NCBI GenBank assembly: GCA_000499405.2
Contig: HG738138.1
Location: 18,329,753-18,393,752, forward strand
Origin: Onchocerca volvulus
Taxonomy: Eukaryota > Nematoda > Chromadorea > Rhabditida > Onchocercidae
Length of the DNA: 64,000 bases
Direction: 5' to 3'
This document shows, one piece after another, positions 11,569 to 25,900 of this stretch. The notes beneath the pieces were generated by a model, which was not told the DNA's origin, did no database searches, and saw nothing but the letters and a program-made list of their open reading frames with translations. The stretch's first letter is position 1. The number at the start of each line of letters is the position of its first letter. A program made the translations under genes and the position numbers.

Positions 11569-14456
11569 ATGATATTAAAGTTTTCAGCTTATATCGCAGG
11601 AGGACTTACGGTTTTTATCCTAAATATTTTATATTTCACTGCAATCATTCGAACAAAAGTAAATCGTGAACGATACGGTCTTACAGGAATGGAGGTTTGA
11701 TGATTTTTCAATAACTTTAAATGTTAAACCTTTTTCTGATTTTGTATTTCACATTCTTAGCCATCCTTTATAAAGCCAACTCATAATAATAAGTTTTAGA
11801 GCACAAGAAATGGCGGCGTTTTCTTCACTATTCCTATGATTCTGAATGCTTTCAGAAACAAAGAAAGTATCATTATAATTCCTTTACCGAAAGCATTTAC
11901 AATTTGCAAACTTAACATTCCAGTTTTTTGCTGATGCTTTAATGGGATTTTCGATAGCGCTGGCTGGTGGGACACGCATTGTTCAGATTTTTATGGGAAG
12001 TCAAAATGATACATTTTCAAGACTAATTTGCGTCGTTATGCCGCATAATGTTTTTCTAGCTTGGTTAGTAGACCTTTGACAAATTTCATATCAAACTTAT
12101 TTGAATTCTCAAAATTAAAATAATTTTTTAGCTAAAAATTTCGGGAATGTAGCGAAACTAATAGAGTAAAACTTGAAAAGAATTTTAATTTCTTAATTAG
12201 ATGATAATACAAACAATTAAGTCATTGCTCTATATTTTCTGATAAATTCTTAGTATAAAAAAAAAACTTTTTCGTTGTACTAAAATGTGCCCTACAGCAT
12301 ATCGACATTGAAATGTGCAGCCTGTCAAACAGCAAAAACTATTAATTTTTACTGATGGATACAATATAAAAGACATGAACATATCAAATTGATCCCCGTT
12401 TTATTGCAATGCAGATTCAATTCTCATCGTCTTGTTGAATTACTCCTCAGTTAATTCACTGATGCTCTCAGGCATTACCATTGATAACACGATTCGATAA
12501 CGCCTCACTATAAATAGAAGAATTTTAACAATGATTGTTGCCTTGGCACTTTTTACATCATTTTCTCCTACTTTTGCTCATCCATCGATAATTTTTGTTT
12601 TCTTTGCTTAGATTTCATCATTTACACCTTTTTTTCCACTTCTGCTACTCAAAATTATGATTGTATTACCCGACAAAATCTCAGCTGCAAACATGATTCC
12701 TCCGATAACATGATTGTTATACTGTTTTTAGATTGAAATTCGTCAGGAAATAATGAAATTAATTTACTTTTTATTTATTTGATCACTTACATATCGTCGA
12801 GCTGATAACTGACAAGAGAATTTAGGACAGAACCGATGACCGCTATATCGATGCTTCTTGTCAGCATCGACCGAATAATTTCAGTTGGCAAACCTATTTT
12901 GTATTATAAAAACATGTTGAATATCCAACATTATTTGGTTAGAATGATTTGCATATTTTATATAAAAAAATTTTTTCTATTTAAAGAAAGAGAGAGAAAG
13001 AAAGCGGGGTATGGCTCATCGGTGACTGATAATACTGAAAACTAATAATCGAATAGTCAGAGGTTTCTTCGAGTAATGTGAAGTTACTCAAAACACAAAC
13101 CGCTTGATATTATTTTATAGGTGAAACTTTATTATATTGAAAGGTTCAAGTGAGAAATATTGCAATACCAACTCATAATTTAACTATCATTGCTATGATA
13201 TTTTAAATTATTTATTAATGAAATGAAAATAAAAAAGATGAATTTCAGATAATTGGCAGTAATTTATCAATTCTTCTGTTGATATCATCAAGCATAATTT
13301 GTTCATATCTAAATAATATTAGAGTGAATGCTTTTTGTTGGTTAGTTTTGCAAAACTTTTTGGAGTAAATTTGGAAAATGGAATAAAACAAGAATAAATA
13401 AAATGAATTGAATCGCTAATAGTTGATATTTGAACTTCTCCAAAATTTCTTGGCGTTTTTTAAATTTGAATCAATAAAATGAAAATCAATTATTTCGGTG
13501 TTTTAGTTTATCTGTCTTACTTGTCGTCAGTATAACTTGAATTGTTCCAGTCTAGACGTAGAGTTTCACCATGAAAAATTTACTTACAGGACACCAAACA
13601 GTCGATGTCCAATATTTAATCGACTATTTTATGGTGTACGCATTAGTGCAGCTGCGGGAAGTGTTACGCTTTACATAATCACTCTCTTCATCGTTCGACG
13701 ATATACCAGAAGGATAAAAGAAGAGCAAGTCTGCTTCTGTTTTACTTTTCATTCACCTGGAATTGATTACTTTTCTGCTTCATTTTATTTATCTCAAATA
13801 ATATTTCGTACATTAAATATTCATAGCGAGAGAATCGCGCGAGAAAGTGTGGGCGGCCTTCAGTTAACCAATTTAAATGTATTCCCACAGACCTAAAGAA
13901 TCTGATTTTTGATTTTGACGAAATGTTTGCTTCGAACTTCTTCCAAAACGAACTTGGAACGTTTTTAACGTCTGTAAGTTCCGTACTGAGAGCCAAACTT
14001 TCATTTCATATTGCCATGCACTACGATCATTATTCAATAATTTTCCAGAATTATGGATCAATTAAGATAAGCAAACGTCAGCTGAACTTTACAAAAACGG
14101 TAGGTTTATCGTGTTTTGTGACCGCTAGCTTATACATTCTGCCTATGATTGTGGCATTCTTTGAGACGAGCAATGAAATTATACCGAATTCTGTTTATTC
14201 AACAATCATTATAATTTCATGTTTAAATTCTTTCTCCAAAGCAATTATTTTTGGCTATCGTACATATGAAATCCGCGAAGCCGTCATCGATTTAATGCCA
14301 GGTGTATTTCGAAAGTAAGTAGATTTCGGATATTTATGTATATATAGCCTGAATTAAAATAAACTTTTTTTTTCACCTGCTTTCGCCTACAGAAGATTCA
14401 TATTATGGATGGATGACATTCAAGCAGAAATTCCTTTCACGATTTGTACAATTTAG
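11569..14456 (+). CDS. Nematode-type seven-transmembrane receptor
   Basis: This is probably a G-protein-coupled receptor of a nematode chemoreceptor-like family; no ligand can be named. Exons 11569-11694, 11924-12063, 12826-12937, 13249-13340, 13551-13728, 14049-14314 and 14393-14456 join in phase to 325 residues. Hydrophobic segments fall at about residues 3-25 (TM1), 44-62, 78-106, 127-148, 180-205, 225-248 and 262-285. TM3 ends in VSIDR, the counterpart of the DRY motif, and a Cys sits just before TM3 (RLICVV) as in class A receptors. The loop between TM5 and TM6 is short and the tail is about 40 residues. The ATG follows a TTTCAG acceptor, so trans-splicing or a further 5' exon is possible. 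Family assignment (srsx-like or other) was not resolved. Confidence 0.78.
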
Positions 14457-17230
14457 ATTTGGAATACACAGACCAGAAACTGCGAATGTTATCGATTTCA
14501 AGACACATCCGATTCGTCAGACAACTGGCTTTTAGTTCAGGATAACTGACATGTTGTCTGTCAGTAATAATACTTAAATATTTCTAATGGATTTTTCGGT
14601 TTATTTTTTACTTTTTTTTTTTTTTTTTTTTGGAAATCGTCATATTTGGTACCACATAAATAATTATTTTCTATCAATTTCAAATGAAATAGTGCTCTTT
14701 TCACAATTTAAAAATAACAAAGATTGTTGAGTATGAATGATTTTCAAGTTATTGTTGAAAAATTAAAGTGTATTCTTGACGGTGAAAATTTTATATTGCA
14801 CTAAGCATCATCGGCCGAAAATCGCATTTTTTTAACTTTACCATTTGCTTAACTTTATCTTTGCCTATAATAATATTATTATTGCAATTAAATTGAAACT
14901 TGTATAGCTTGCTTGATGTTTCGTCTGGAAAATCCTTTTTTTTGGGAATTATTGTCAGAAATATGATTTATTTATTTTTATCATTATATGCTGTACTGTT
15001 TCCGAAATTTTTGCTTTTCAATTCCCAACATTCCTTTTCTAAAACTTTGTTTGCACTATCTGTCGATTTAAAAAACATATGAAGTAAAGCAGCGAAAGTT
15101 ATTTTTTGTATATATCATTTTGTGCTCTCTATTACTCGATTTATTTCTTTTGTTGTAAAAATAAGATGTGCAGGAAATGAGAAATTTAATTTTGCATTCA
15201 GAATAAATCAACTAAAAAATGAATTTACATTAATATTTCCTTCGTAAAAAGACTTTCAGAATCCTTTTTTTTTTTTTTTTAAATCTCTTTCATGGCATTT
15301 TAAGCAGTGTTGCAATACATAAGTTTCCATTTTTAATATAAGTTTTTAATTTGTTTCTACTACTACATAAGCATATTTTAGCATCATAAAATATATTTTA
15401 ATCTTTCATATTTTTATTTGAAACTCACTAATGGCCTAAGGTTTGCTAAGTAAATTTATTCATTTATTTTCCAAATTCCGAAAACGCTTATCTCGTTGAT
15501 CTCTTTGATGATAAATAGTAATCAGAATTAGAAAAAAAATTCTTTTTCTTTAGTGACTGTTAGAAAGAAAAGAAAGAACTTTTTAAAGTTATATTTGCGA
15601 TCGAATTTATTAAATATAGTATGAAGAAATAAAACAACAATTCTTAACTGATCAGCAAAAGTCCCCGACTGAGAAAAATAAGACAGCGAAACAGAAATGT
15701 ACTTATCAATAAAATCTTGAAGCACACAATTTCTTTCTATTGTCCACTGAAGTGAATCAGAATTACTCTATCCTTTTGCCATTCTCAATCATTACATTAT
15801 ACCTCACAATAAATTTAAACTTTTTCATTCTTTCTTCACTCTGATATTGTAAAATTTTTGTTCCAATTGCAAATAAATCAATTATCGCATACTTTTTTCA
15901 TGCATATATGAATTATAGGTTTAACAGTGATGGATATATTAAGGAAAACCCTCCACAATTTGAAAGTATTACCTAGCTGAAAATAATGGCTGAACCGAAC
16001 AATGAGACAAATTTTTTAGAATTTGAAGACTCAAGAAAAATTAAATGATATAGTTCTGAATTAGAAATGAAAATTATGCAATCAAAAATCATCGATTAAT
16101 TCCGATTACGGAGCCGATCGCCGGTATCATTAATTCGGTCGATAATTTTTAACAAAAAATAGCATGCACGATGTTAAAAGATTGATTAGATATAAGGAAT
16201 GTTTGATAAAAGCAATCAACTTTGACGTCACAAGTTAATTTCACAGATTCTTTTCTTTGACGCAAATGTATTTACGACTAAATCATATGGCTCATTAGCA
16301 TATCTCCTTTCCGGTACTTTTATATCTATTTCAAGAAAAGCAATCATTAAAAATTCTTATCCTTTTCTCTAAAATCAAATTGCACATTAATTAAATCAAA
16401 ATTTTACATATAAAAATTTCGAGAAACATCTGATTCCTTTTCAGATCTCGAATCCTATAAGTTGAGACGAATATTTCTGATAAAATAAACTATGCATGAG
16501 TCAGAATTTGCAAATAAAAAGAATGAATTTTTTTTTCCTTCTTTAAATATTGACTAACTTTAAAACTTGGAAGCTAACAAAACCATGAAACTTGAAACAT
16601 TAATCCAGATGAAAATAAAGAATTTTTTCAATTTTAAACTAAATCCATCCTAAGTTGGATTTTCATAACGTCCCAGTCACTGTAACGTGATAAACTGAAG
16701 AATGAACTTGAACTGAGAGATGGCCTTGGAGCTATTATCCTGGAATCCAAGGGGGGGGGGGGGGGGGTTTCCGGGAAAAAGGGGGGGGGGGGGGGGTGTT
16801 TCCGGGAAAAATGAGTGGAGATTGCAGTCGAGGAGATAGCATGTTGTCTGAAGAAATAGAGGGTAATAGAAATGAAAAGGAATATCATGTTAAGAATTGA
16901 TAAGTTTGGAAAATTCAAGTCTCACTCTAACAGTTGTGTTTGAGGAAAAACGAAATATGCTTGTTTTGATCAGAAACGATGGTAATTATCATTGGGAGAA
17001 GTTTTTGTTACTCTGAATTTCGCTTGGTGACTTTCCCTTGAGTCAGCGCACAAATCTGAATCATTTTCGAATATTTCGAGTTCGATGTAGAATTATTTAA
17101 CTGATATTTAAAATGGCGCATATCGAGAATTTTAGAAATTCAACATTGCCTGAATACGATCACATTCATTTTGTTTCATCATTTAAACTAAAATTTTTTT
17201 TGTTTCAGAACATCACTATTCGAATTTGAA
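14457..17230. other. Intergenic, no gene seen
   Basis: AT-rich DNA with T runs (14618-14632, 15264-15280) and a duplicated G-run element described separately. Neither strand carries a convincing coding exon. The open frame on the minus strand at 16634-16918 owes its proline runs to the G tracts. Confidence 0.5.
16751..16815. repeat. Duplicated G17/G16 tract unit
   Basis: A 17-base G run (16751-16767) and a 16-base G run (16781-16796) are each followed by nearly the same spacer containing TTTCCGGGAAAAA, making about two tandem units of 30 bases. Such long G runs are striking in this AT-rich window and could form G-quadruplexes. Run lengths may be affected by sequencing error. Confidence 0.9.
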
Positions 17231-20200
17231 ATGAATTTTATAGCTTTCCGTTTACTGACGGTTTCCCGGATACCATCCGATTTTTGTGCCAGCATTCTTT
17301 CCAGAAATAGAGGTGTTGCCTCGACTGCTACTGGAAGGTTAGTAAGGTCAAGATAGCAAACAAAGACCTTCTCATATGATCAATTTATGAAGTGATGAAC
17401 TTTTCAAAGCTTAAGAAATTGTGCTTTTCAGTTCGTGCCATGTTTGTTTGTCAAAATTGGACTTTGTTTCTTCAGCGCAACATCAGAGTTTGATGTCGTT
17501 GTGGTGGGTGGTGGAGTCATTGGCTGTTCTACCGCACGACAGTTAAAAATCAATAATCCGGAATTGAAAGTAGCATTGCTAGAAAAGGAGAATCATCTGG
17601 GTAAGTATTGCGCACGGAAATCCTGTTCGGTAAATGCCAACTGCTGAAAAAGTTTCATCTTTTGTTATTTAAAAGACGATTATTAATTTCATGAATGATT
17701 AATCGGAAATGAATTATTGGAATTGATGAAAAATGTGGTTAACATCTAATACAAAACTAGTATAAAAAATTTCATTTCCTGTTTTAAAAAGTTCGTTGCT
17801 GCCACTGATACTATTCACAAGAAATTTGTATGTACTAAGTAACAGTTGGGATTTTATAAACAAGAAAAATAAGTAATAATAGAGGAGCAGTTTGGGGATA
17901 AAAATACAAAAACAGAATAATAATAGAAGACCGAAATATATAGCAAAATTGCAACAGTAGTAGTTCAAAATTTCAATTGAACTGATTATGAAAGTCGATT
18001 TGATAAGGGAAGGACTAATAACAAATTTGCCCACCTTTGTTAGTAACAATTCGCTGGGAGTAAGATGTAAATTTTGACAATTATTTGCAGCATTCCATCA
18101 AAGTGGTCACAACAGCGGTGTCCTTCATGCTGGAATTTACTATGCACCGGGTAGTCTCAAAGCAAAGCTTTGTGTTCGTGGTAAGGTCTCTTTCTGATTG
18201 CCACTGTCTAAAATCAGCTAGTACATGTGAAATAAATTTCCGCACAAATATTTGCTTTGAAATCTCAATCAAGTTTTTTCTACAGCTTGATGCAGATATT
18301 TCAGCTTTTTTAGTCTTTCCAGTAATTAGAATAGAGTTTAATCGAACTTTTTAAAAATTTTGCAGATTTACTTTATAGCAACATGAAACATATCCATATG
18401 CTAAATAAATGTGTGGAATTTCATGCAGACACATGTAAATTTAAAATTCTTGCTTTTTTTCTAGTTTTTTGTTGCTTATAAGCTGGATTTATATGATTTG
18501 TTGGAATTTCAGTCAAATTCCAGAAAATCGTCAGAATTTCAATATTAAATGCAGGTATCGATTTGGCATATGAATATTGCGACAAACATAAAGTGCCTTA
18601 CAAAAAAATTGGAAAATTAATTGTTGCGGTGGAACCAATCGAAGTACCACGTCTGGAAGTAAGGCTTTCTTCAATAATTTCACTTTTTTTTATGTCTGTT
18701 TAGCTTTTGCTCCGTTGATTGAATGACCAGTTAAGGTAGTATTTTTAGGAAGAAAATTTAGAGGAGAAATTTTAACTGTATTTGTGCAAGTCTTTCTTTA
18801 CTCGAAGTTTCCATTTATTACTCTACTCATTGCATATAAGTAAAAAAATGAGCTAAGACGTTGAACATTGGAAAATAAAATAAGACTTACTATGTTAGGC
18901 ATGTCATTTTCACTCAGGCAGGAGTAAATATTACTGATAAAACTTGCTAGCTATACTTCTGTCTTTTCATTTCTTGCCCATGTACATAAAATTCATATAT
19001 TTTGTTATTAGCACATAGCACCATGTTTTTCCACTAAACATGAGAAAATGATAAATTTATTTTTCATGAAAGGTTTATTTCATTAATTTTTAGAATTTGT
19101 TTGAACGAGCTCAAAAAAATGGATGTAAATCAATAAAAATGGTTGATGGCAGTGAAATCAAGAACTATGCACCTTTTTGCAAGGTAATCCAGGATATTTT
19201 TCTGTGTTTTATTTTCATGATAAAACGCATAGTTCATATGGCCAAACTTTTTTGGAATCTTACTGCTTTCATGTTACATTAAGATGAAAATGCACATTCT
19301 CACAACGTAGCAGATAAATTGAATTGAAGTTTTGGACTCTTTCCACTCGGATTCTTTCGTAAAACCTGAGATTCCACGAAACATCATCATTACTATCGCT
19401 AATTGTTGCTTGATTTTTAAATCTCAAGAAGCAGTTTTTCTGTCGGTAAATAACATCATGAACTTCCAGTAAACTGATATACCAACAGACTATTATGCTG
19501 TCTTGTTATAACTTGGAAAATGTTCTATGCTGATAACTGCATAAATTTGATAACTCTTATGAGACTTTTTTTTTTCTAATTTTAAAAAGTATTAAATGTA
19601 GCAGGAATTTGTCGATATGTGACGTATCTAAATTTGGCTTTTCCAAGAATAAAGGTTGTATCACTTTGCATGCTCAGGGTTTGAAGGCGCTCTGGTCTCC
19701 ATATACAGGTATTATTGACTGGGGATTGGTCACAAAGTCGTATGCGCAAGACTTTAAAAATCGTGGTGGTGTTGTCTATACAAAATATCCTTTGAAGACG
19801 TTACTGTTTGTCGGCGAATCGAGTAAAGAGAACGTCGTGAATAATTATCCTGTCATGATCGAATCGGAACCGTCTTTGGTAATTCTTGTTCATTTCTTCT
19901 CCTCCTTCCTTCTTCAATGCATTCTTGCTCACCTACTGTGTGTAGCAACATAGTGCAGTAGGCTGAAATATGAAATGTTTTCAGACAGCCAAATTCATAA
20001 TATTGTTGGTGTTACTGAACTTTCGCAATCTCTCTATCTTCTTTTTTAATTTCAAATTTAACAGGAAAGAACAAAATGTATTATATGTCATTGAATAATT
20101 GCTATACCTCATTTTATACCATGTTTTACTTCTATATAACAAAATACTATTTAATAAATGAGGTCAAAATTGAATGAAATCAGATTTATGTTCCCTAAAA

Positions 20201-21969
20201 TTTGGCTTGTGTGTTGGTAGATTTCTATTTTTACTTATTTACACATAAATAAATTGCAGCCGAAAATTCGGTGTAAATATATAATAACGTGTTGTGGATT
20301 GCAATCAGATCATATTGCAAAACTTTCGGGCGGTACAGCAGATCCGAAAATTGTTCCTTTCCGTGGTGAATACCTTTTACTAACTTCGGAATCGAAAAAA
20401 AAACTTGTAACAACAAATGTTTATCCTGTAAGTCGTTTTTTTCAGACGTATCGCTATGTGATTAGTAGGGTCATGTTTCTGATTCAAACCCGAACATTAA
20501 CTATGTCAAAAGTATTGGTAGTAGCAATGATTAGTTTTTTTTTTTTTTTTTTTTTGTCATTTAGTCTATCAAACTTGGCTCGTTTCGCTCGTTGTTGTTG
20601 TATAATTGCTCCATGCGTGGCTGATTTTTTCCCTTCAACTATGAATAAAAATTTTCATTAATAACTATCAATTAGTCTCGAAATTTCAGGTGCCCGATCC
20701 ACGTCTCCCGTTTCTTGGTGTCCATTTTACTCCACGTATGAATGGAGGTCTAGTATTTAAACTATCTATAATTTTCTGCTCCTAAAATTTATCATTTTAA
20801 ATTTAGACATTATTGTCTTTGCTGTGTAAGTTTATCAATTTCTAGGTATTCAAAAAATCGATTAATCACTTGACAAAGATTTCTGTCTTTTACATTTTTC
20901 AGGATTCCAAGACTGTTTGAATATTTAATATCAAATATGAGTATTAGCCTTTAATCTGGGCAATGTATTCTTACTATTCAGCTATATTTCCAATTCATTT
21001 ATGTTTAGTGATGGGAAGAGATATTATGATGGCAAAATATTTTTAGATGTTTGGTTGGGACCGAATGCAGTTCTAGCATACAAAAGAGAAGGATACAAAT
21101 ATTCTCAAATTTCCTTGTTTGATTTATACGACACTTTAACTTACAGGTGATTGGATCAACACTTTCCTTTGACTTCAGAAGTTCTAACATTTATGAAATA
21201 TTTAATAAAGTGCAAATAATTTGAAATTGTGTTTACAGAGGTACGAGAAAACTCATTGTCAAGTTTTTTGGTTATGGAATGAAAGAATTGTATCGTGGAA
21301 TTTGGATCAGAGCACAGGTGAAACAGTTACAAAGATTCATGCCTGACTTGAGTATATCGGATGTTATACGGTGAAATTTTTTTCCGGCTTTATTTTTCAG
21401 TTATCTTTGTTGCAAACTTAATGTATTTGAAGTTGATCAATGTGAAAATTTTGGTAAATAGTCTGATTTTTTCTATACATTAGCACCATTATCTGATCGT
21501 GATAGTTATTTGTATCTTTTTTTTAAGTTGCGATATATCCGAATTAAGTTATTTCTATGTCTGGCTTGTTCTACTAATATATTACTCATTTTTTGTGAGA
21601 TCAGTTTTTCTTGATTGTAATAATAGCCTTTCTCATGATATATTGTTTAGTATTCCATGCAACTACCATTAATAATATATCTAATTATATTGCACCTCAT
21701 CATCTTTTGCTGAAGAACTGATCATATTTGTTAATTCATTGAATTCAGTGATCTTTTGCAGTGGTCCAGCAGGAGTTCGCGCTCAAGCTCTTGACTCGAA
21801 TGGTAATTTGGTTGATGACTTCATTTTTGACTGTGGTCAAGGAGAATTGAGTCAGTACGTACTGCATGTACGAAATGCGCCTAGTCCAGGTGCTACAAGT
21901 AGTTTAGCTATTGCGGAAATGATTTATGAAAAAGCATCTACTAGATTTGGTCTCAAGCATCAAGTCTAA
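17231..21969 (+). CDS. L2HGDH: L-2-hydroxyglutarate dehydrogenase, mitochondrial
   Basis: This FAD-dependent enzyme oxidises L-2-hydroxyglutarate to 2-oxoglutarate, a metabolite-repair step in mitochondria. Exons: 17231-17337, 17476-17600, 18091-18180, 18555-18658, 19094-19183, 19678-19878, 20260-20427, 20690-20747, 21047-21146, 21239-21370, 21762-21969. They give 460 residues, close to the human 463. The first 32 or so residues are rich in Arg, Ser and hydrophobics with a single acid, fitting a mitochondrial import signal. The dinucleotide fold is [18 protein letters not shown] (about residues 42-59). Further family blocks are [83 protein letters not shown] and [13 protein letters not shown]. 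All intron phases agree and no frame break is seen. The ATG is the first in frame after a TTTCAG acceptor. Confidence 0.97.
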
Positions 21970-22916
21970 GAACTATCAACTGCTTTTTGAAACTTGTGCT
22001 CGAAATAAGTCTTTTTTTTTTTTTTAATTCTAACTGTGTTTATCCTATTGCTACAGATATTGTTTAGTCATTGTGTTAGATCCACAGAAATATTTTGCTC
22101 AGCTTAGAGTTTATCTGTAATTTCCAAAATTTTATGAAAAGTTTCCTTAGATTTTAAAGATAGTTCATCAAAACAGGCATAGTAATTTTTTTTTTCTCAT
22201 ATGAAATCATAATTTTAACTAATACAGTCATAATTTTTGTACCAGCTTATATTACAGTTTGTACCCGTTTTCTTTTTGGTTTGAATTCGAGAGTTCAAAG
22301 TGATTTAAAATATTCTATTTTAGTCTATTTTTTAGAGAATTTTGAATTGTTTCCGTCTCGTTGCAATCAACTGGCATATAATGAATAATATAGGATGAGA
22401 AATATGATATAATGTAACTCATATTTCTTGTTTTACTTTCATTAGGAAAAATTAGATTCTAGGCTTTTTTTTTTCTGTGCTCTGATTATTGAGGCTTCCT
22501 TTGTATAGTTTTTAAATGTTCTACCTCGTCCTGTTCAGATAATTCAAGTTTAAAAATCTGTTTATTCGATCGTTATGAATACTTAGGTTTTTTAGGCTAC
22601 CAAAGTTTAAAATTTCATTCTCTATGCCTATTTCTCGTAATTTTGTCTTACTTTTAAGTAATTTTGTTCAGTCCTCTTAATACCTCTGATTTTATTAGTT
22701 TGTTATCGATTATCGATTTCCTAGGTTGCTTAGACTAGTTTTCTAGCTCATTTAGTGCCTGTAATTTAACTTTCAAATGTATATCTTTCACTATATTTGT
22801 TATTTTTAGTGCACTTTTTTCTTAAAATAATTAGGTGGAGTTACGTTTAGGTAGTAGTTATTACATTTTATTATCTCATCCATGTATCGTGCAAGATTTT
22901 TGATAAAATGAGTGCA

Positions 22917-22922
22917 ATAAAA
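22917..22922 (+). terminator. Candidate poly(A) signal of L2HGDH
   Basis: AATAAA occurs about 950 bases after the L2HGDH stop. The 3' UTR would be long, and a nearer non-standard signal cannot be ruled out. Confidence 0.3.
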
Positions 22923-25900
22923 ATTGTCTTTTTGTAAGATGGTTCTGAAAAAAGTAGAAGTAAGATTATTTATTGAATTTATAATAAAAATTCAGTAATA
23001 GAAGTAAGCATATTTATTGAATTGTCAAAAAAAGTTATAGTTAATTGAAATTACTATATGGTTGGATGATCTACATTAAGGTCTTACTGCTATTGGATTT
23101 CGCTTTGCCGATTTATTGACGGTTTTTTAGTTTTTCTTAAATATTGGAATAATAATAAGATGCACAGAGTCTCTTGGCTTATATTTCTGTACCTGATGCG
23201 CACCTTCAGCATCTTGTTAATTCAAAAAAAAAAAAAAGAAAAAATAACTGTGGTAGATATTCAGGAAACTTTCCAGTGTTGGAAAACTTGAAATAATTTT
23301 AAATTTGCATTGAGAACCTTGAAAAGAATTGGAGTAATCTCACAAATGGATAGCTACAGAACTCAAGTTAAGGAAAACGAATATTGGCAAGGGGAATTAG
23401 TTTTTTTTTTTTGGGATTTCAAAAAGGTGAAAGATGATAGAATTATAAATCTTGAAGAATTAATATGATGATATGATGGTTTGGAAACGTTGAATCACAG
23501 CATATTTCATCAATTATCAGGTGCACATATGCAATTGTAACTAATACATTCCGGTATTCCTGAAAATTCGCAAAATTCGTTTTCAGTTCTGATGGCTGGT
23601 AATACTATGTTTCATTATCCAAATCAGAATGTTCTTAATTTTATGCAATGTAACAAAATGCTCAAATTTTGAAATGGTATGAGAATCCTCGGTCTTGCCA
23701 GTAATTTATTAATTTGCTATTTTCGGTAAATATGGGAATGTATGTGTAATATCAAAAACTGGATTTGAATGAGCTGAGTTGAAATGAACTGGAATGACTA
23801 GTCAAATGTACTTGGAACAATTTGAATTAATTGAAATGAAAGGGAATGAGCTGACCTATGAAACGAATTTAAATGAATTAAACTGAATTTGTTTGAAATG
23901 ATCGAATAGAATTAACTCTGTTCAAATGTTGAAATCAAAATGCCGAATGCTGAAGTCGTATTCTGAAATACAATATTTAATATGGAATAATCTTCAAAAT
24001 TTTTGCTTTATAACATGTGCAACTGTTATTTCATAGAATTTTTAGTCGTGATATAATTCGCTCTTTTTATTGTTTTCCTTGTTCGAAGTCAACAAAAAGT
24101 TATCTTTTCTGAAGGAATTGGTTCAAGTTCTCGAAAATTTGGTCAGTTTATGCTAAATGTTAAAATTAAGACTTGCATCATGAAGTAATTCAATTAGCAC
24201 AAATGTTAAATTGGAACGAGTTTAAAAAAAAAAATCAAAACGATTTTCTGAAAATCAGATTTTCTTTACTCATTAATGCCGAAATCAAGTTTCAGTTGAA
24301 GTTGAAATTTCGAGTTCAAACATTATTTTGAATACTTGAAGCTTCAATAAAAATACATGCCTCGTTTTTTGCTCAGTTTTGTTTTTTTTTTTTTATTTTT
24401 ACCGAAGAAAATTGCAATAGTTTCACGACTTAATTCCACTGACATTATGTTTTTAGTTTTCAAAAATAATTTATGCTTTAAGTAGTAAGAGTATTTAAGG
24501 ATTAAACTGGTAATTAATGAATAATGCGAAATAATTGGAATAAAAGAGAAGAATTACTTCACTAAGCTTCAGATTCTCGCTTATAGATTCTAAATGTGGA
24601 GATTTCAAATGCTCGAGCCGAAATATCTGGTAGATTGAGAAAATTGATAAAATTATCTATGATAACATCTATATTCTATATGATATGTTCTCTTGAGGCT
24701 TAGGTACGTGTTCGTATTCCACAATAAGTGTAGATCTTTCTTTGAAACTGATTATCTCTGCTTTTTGAGTGATTACAAATCGAACATTATCCTTCTGTTT
24801 CAGACTCAAAATAGTAGCTGCTAACTTTTCCATTCAATTGATTCATTCATTGGTTAGTCGCTGACACTACTTTTATTCTTTAAAGTAAGTAAATAAACAG
24901 TGAAGTTATTTTGATTTTCTTGTTTTAATTTTTTTCTACTAGTAATTGTTCCAAATTGACAGTTAAAGAGTATAGTAAGCATATGAAGAAAAATCTCATT
25001 AAATTAATAAAACTTTTTCAAATTTTAATAGAATTCCGAGTCAGACTAATTTTCGATTTCAACGATATTGATGAAAGAATAAGTGCCCGACATTCCAGGA
25101 ACATTAGCAATAAATTAGTGATAACAATTTAAGAATTGATTAATATCGATCGCAGACATTGATTATCCTTTTGAGAACATTAGTATTCTATTTTTAATTG
25201 CTGGAATTCAGAAAAAAAAAAAAAAAAAACTGCAAAATTCGAATTTTCAGAATTATTCTAATGTTATAAACAAATGATATAAAGTGACTGGGTTCATCAA
25301 AAGTTCATTATTTCATGAATTGATTAAATTATTAAGATCACTTATTTCGGTTTGCAATATATGAAACGATAAATAAAAGAAACAATGAGATACAGAAAAA
25401 TCACTGGGCTTCCTTTTGTATTTTTCCAATCAAAATATATTTTGGCAAATCTTTACAATTAACTGAAAACATTAAAGAACATGGTGAAGTTCGCTTGTTC
25501 ATTGTTGATGTAAGACTAAGCTAAGAAGAATGAATTTTGAAGATGTAAATTTGAATGGATTTATCGGAAATATCATTAACTTAATGTAGTTTTGTGGAAA
25601 CTTAAGAGAATATTTAACGGTAATTTTGAAATGGAAATGAATATGAAATGAACCAAAGAAGATTTTTCGTATTATTATGAAATAAATGAAGAATAAATCA
25701 CTGACATGTGTTTCGGAGAGGAGACACACAACATTTACAAGTCCTTCGCATAATTATAAGACCAATTAAAACACTATGTACGATGTATTATCATATTATC
25801 ATTTCTGATGCAATTGACGACGGCTCTACTTTTGATTCATACATTTGGCATAATAAATGTCGAATTTCATCAGATCAGTTATATCAAATGTGTTTAGCAA

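Noticed and set aside
16634..16918. Minus-strand frame with two proline runs
   Set aside because: The prolines are only the complement of the two G tracts, and the rest has no protein-like pattern.
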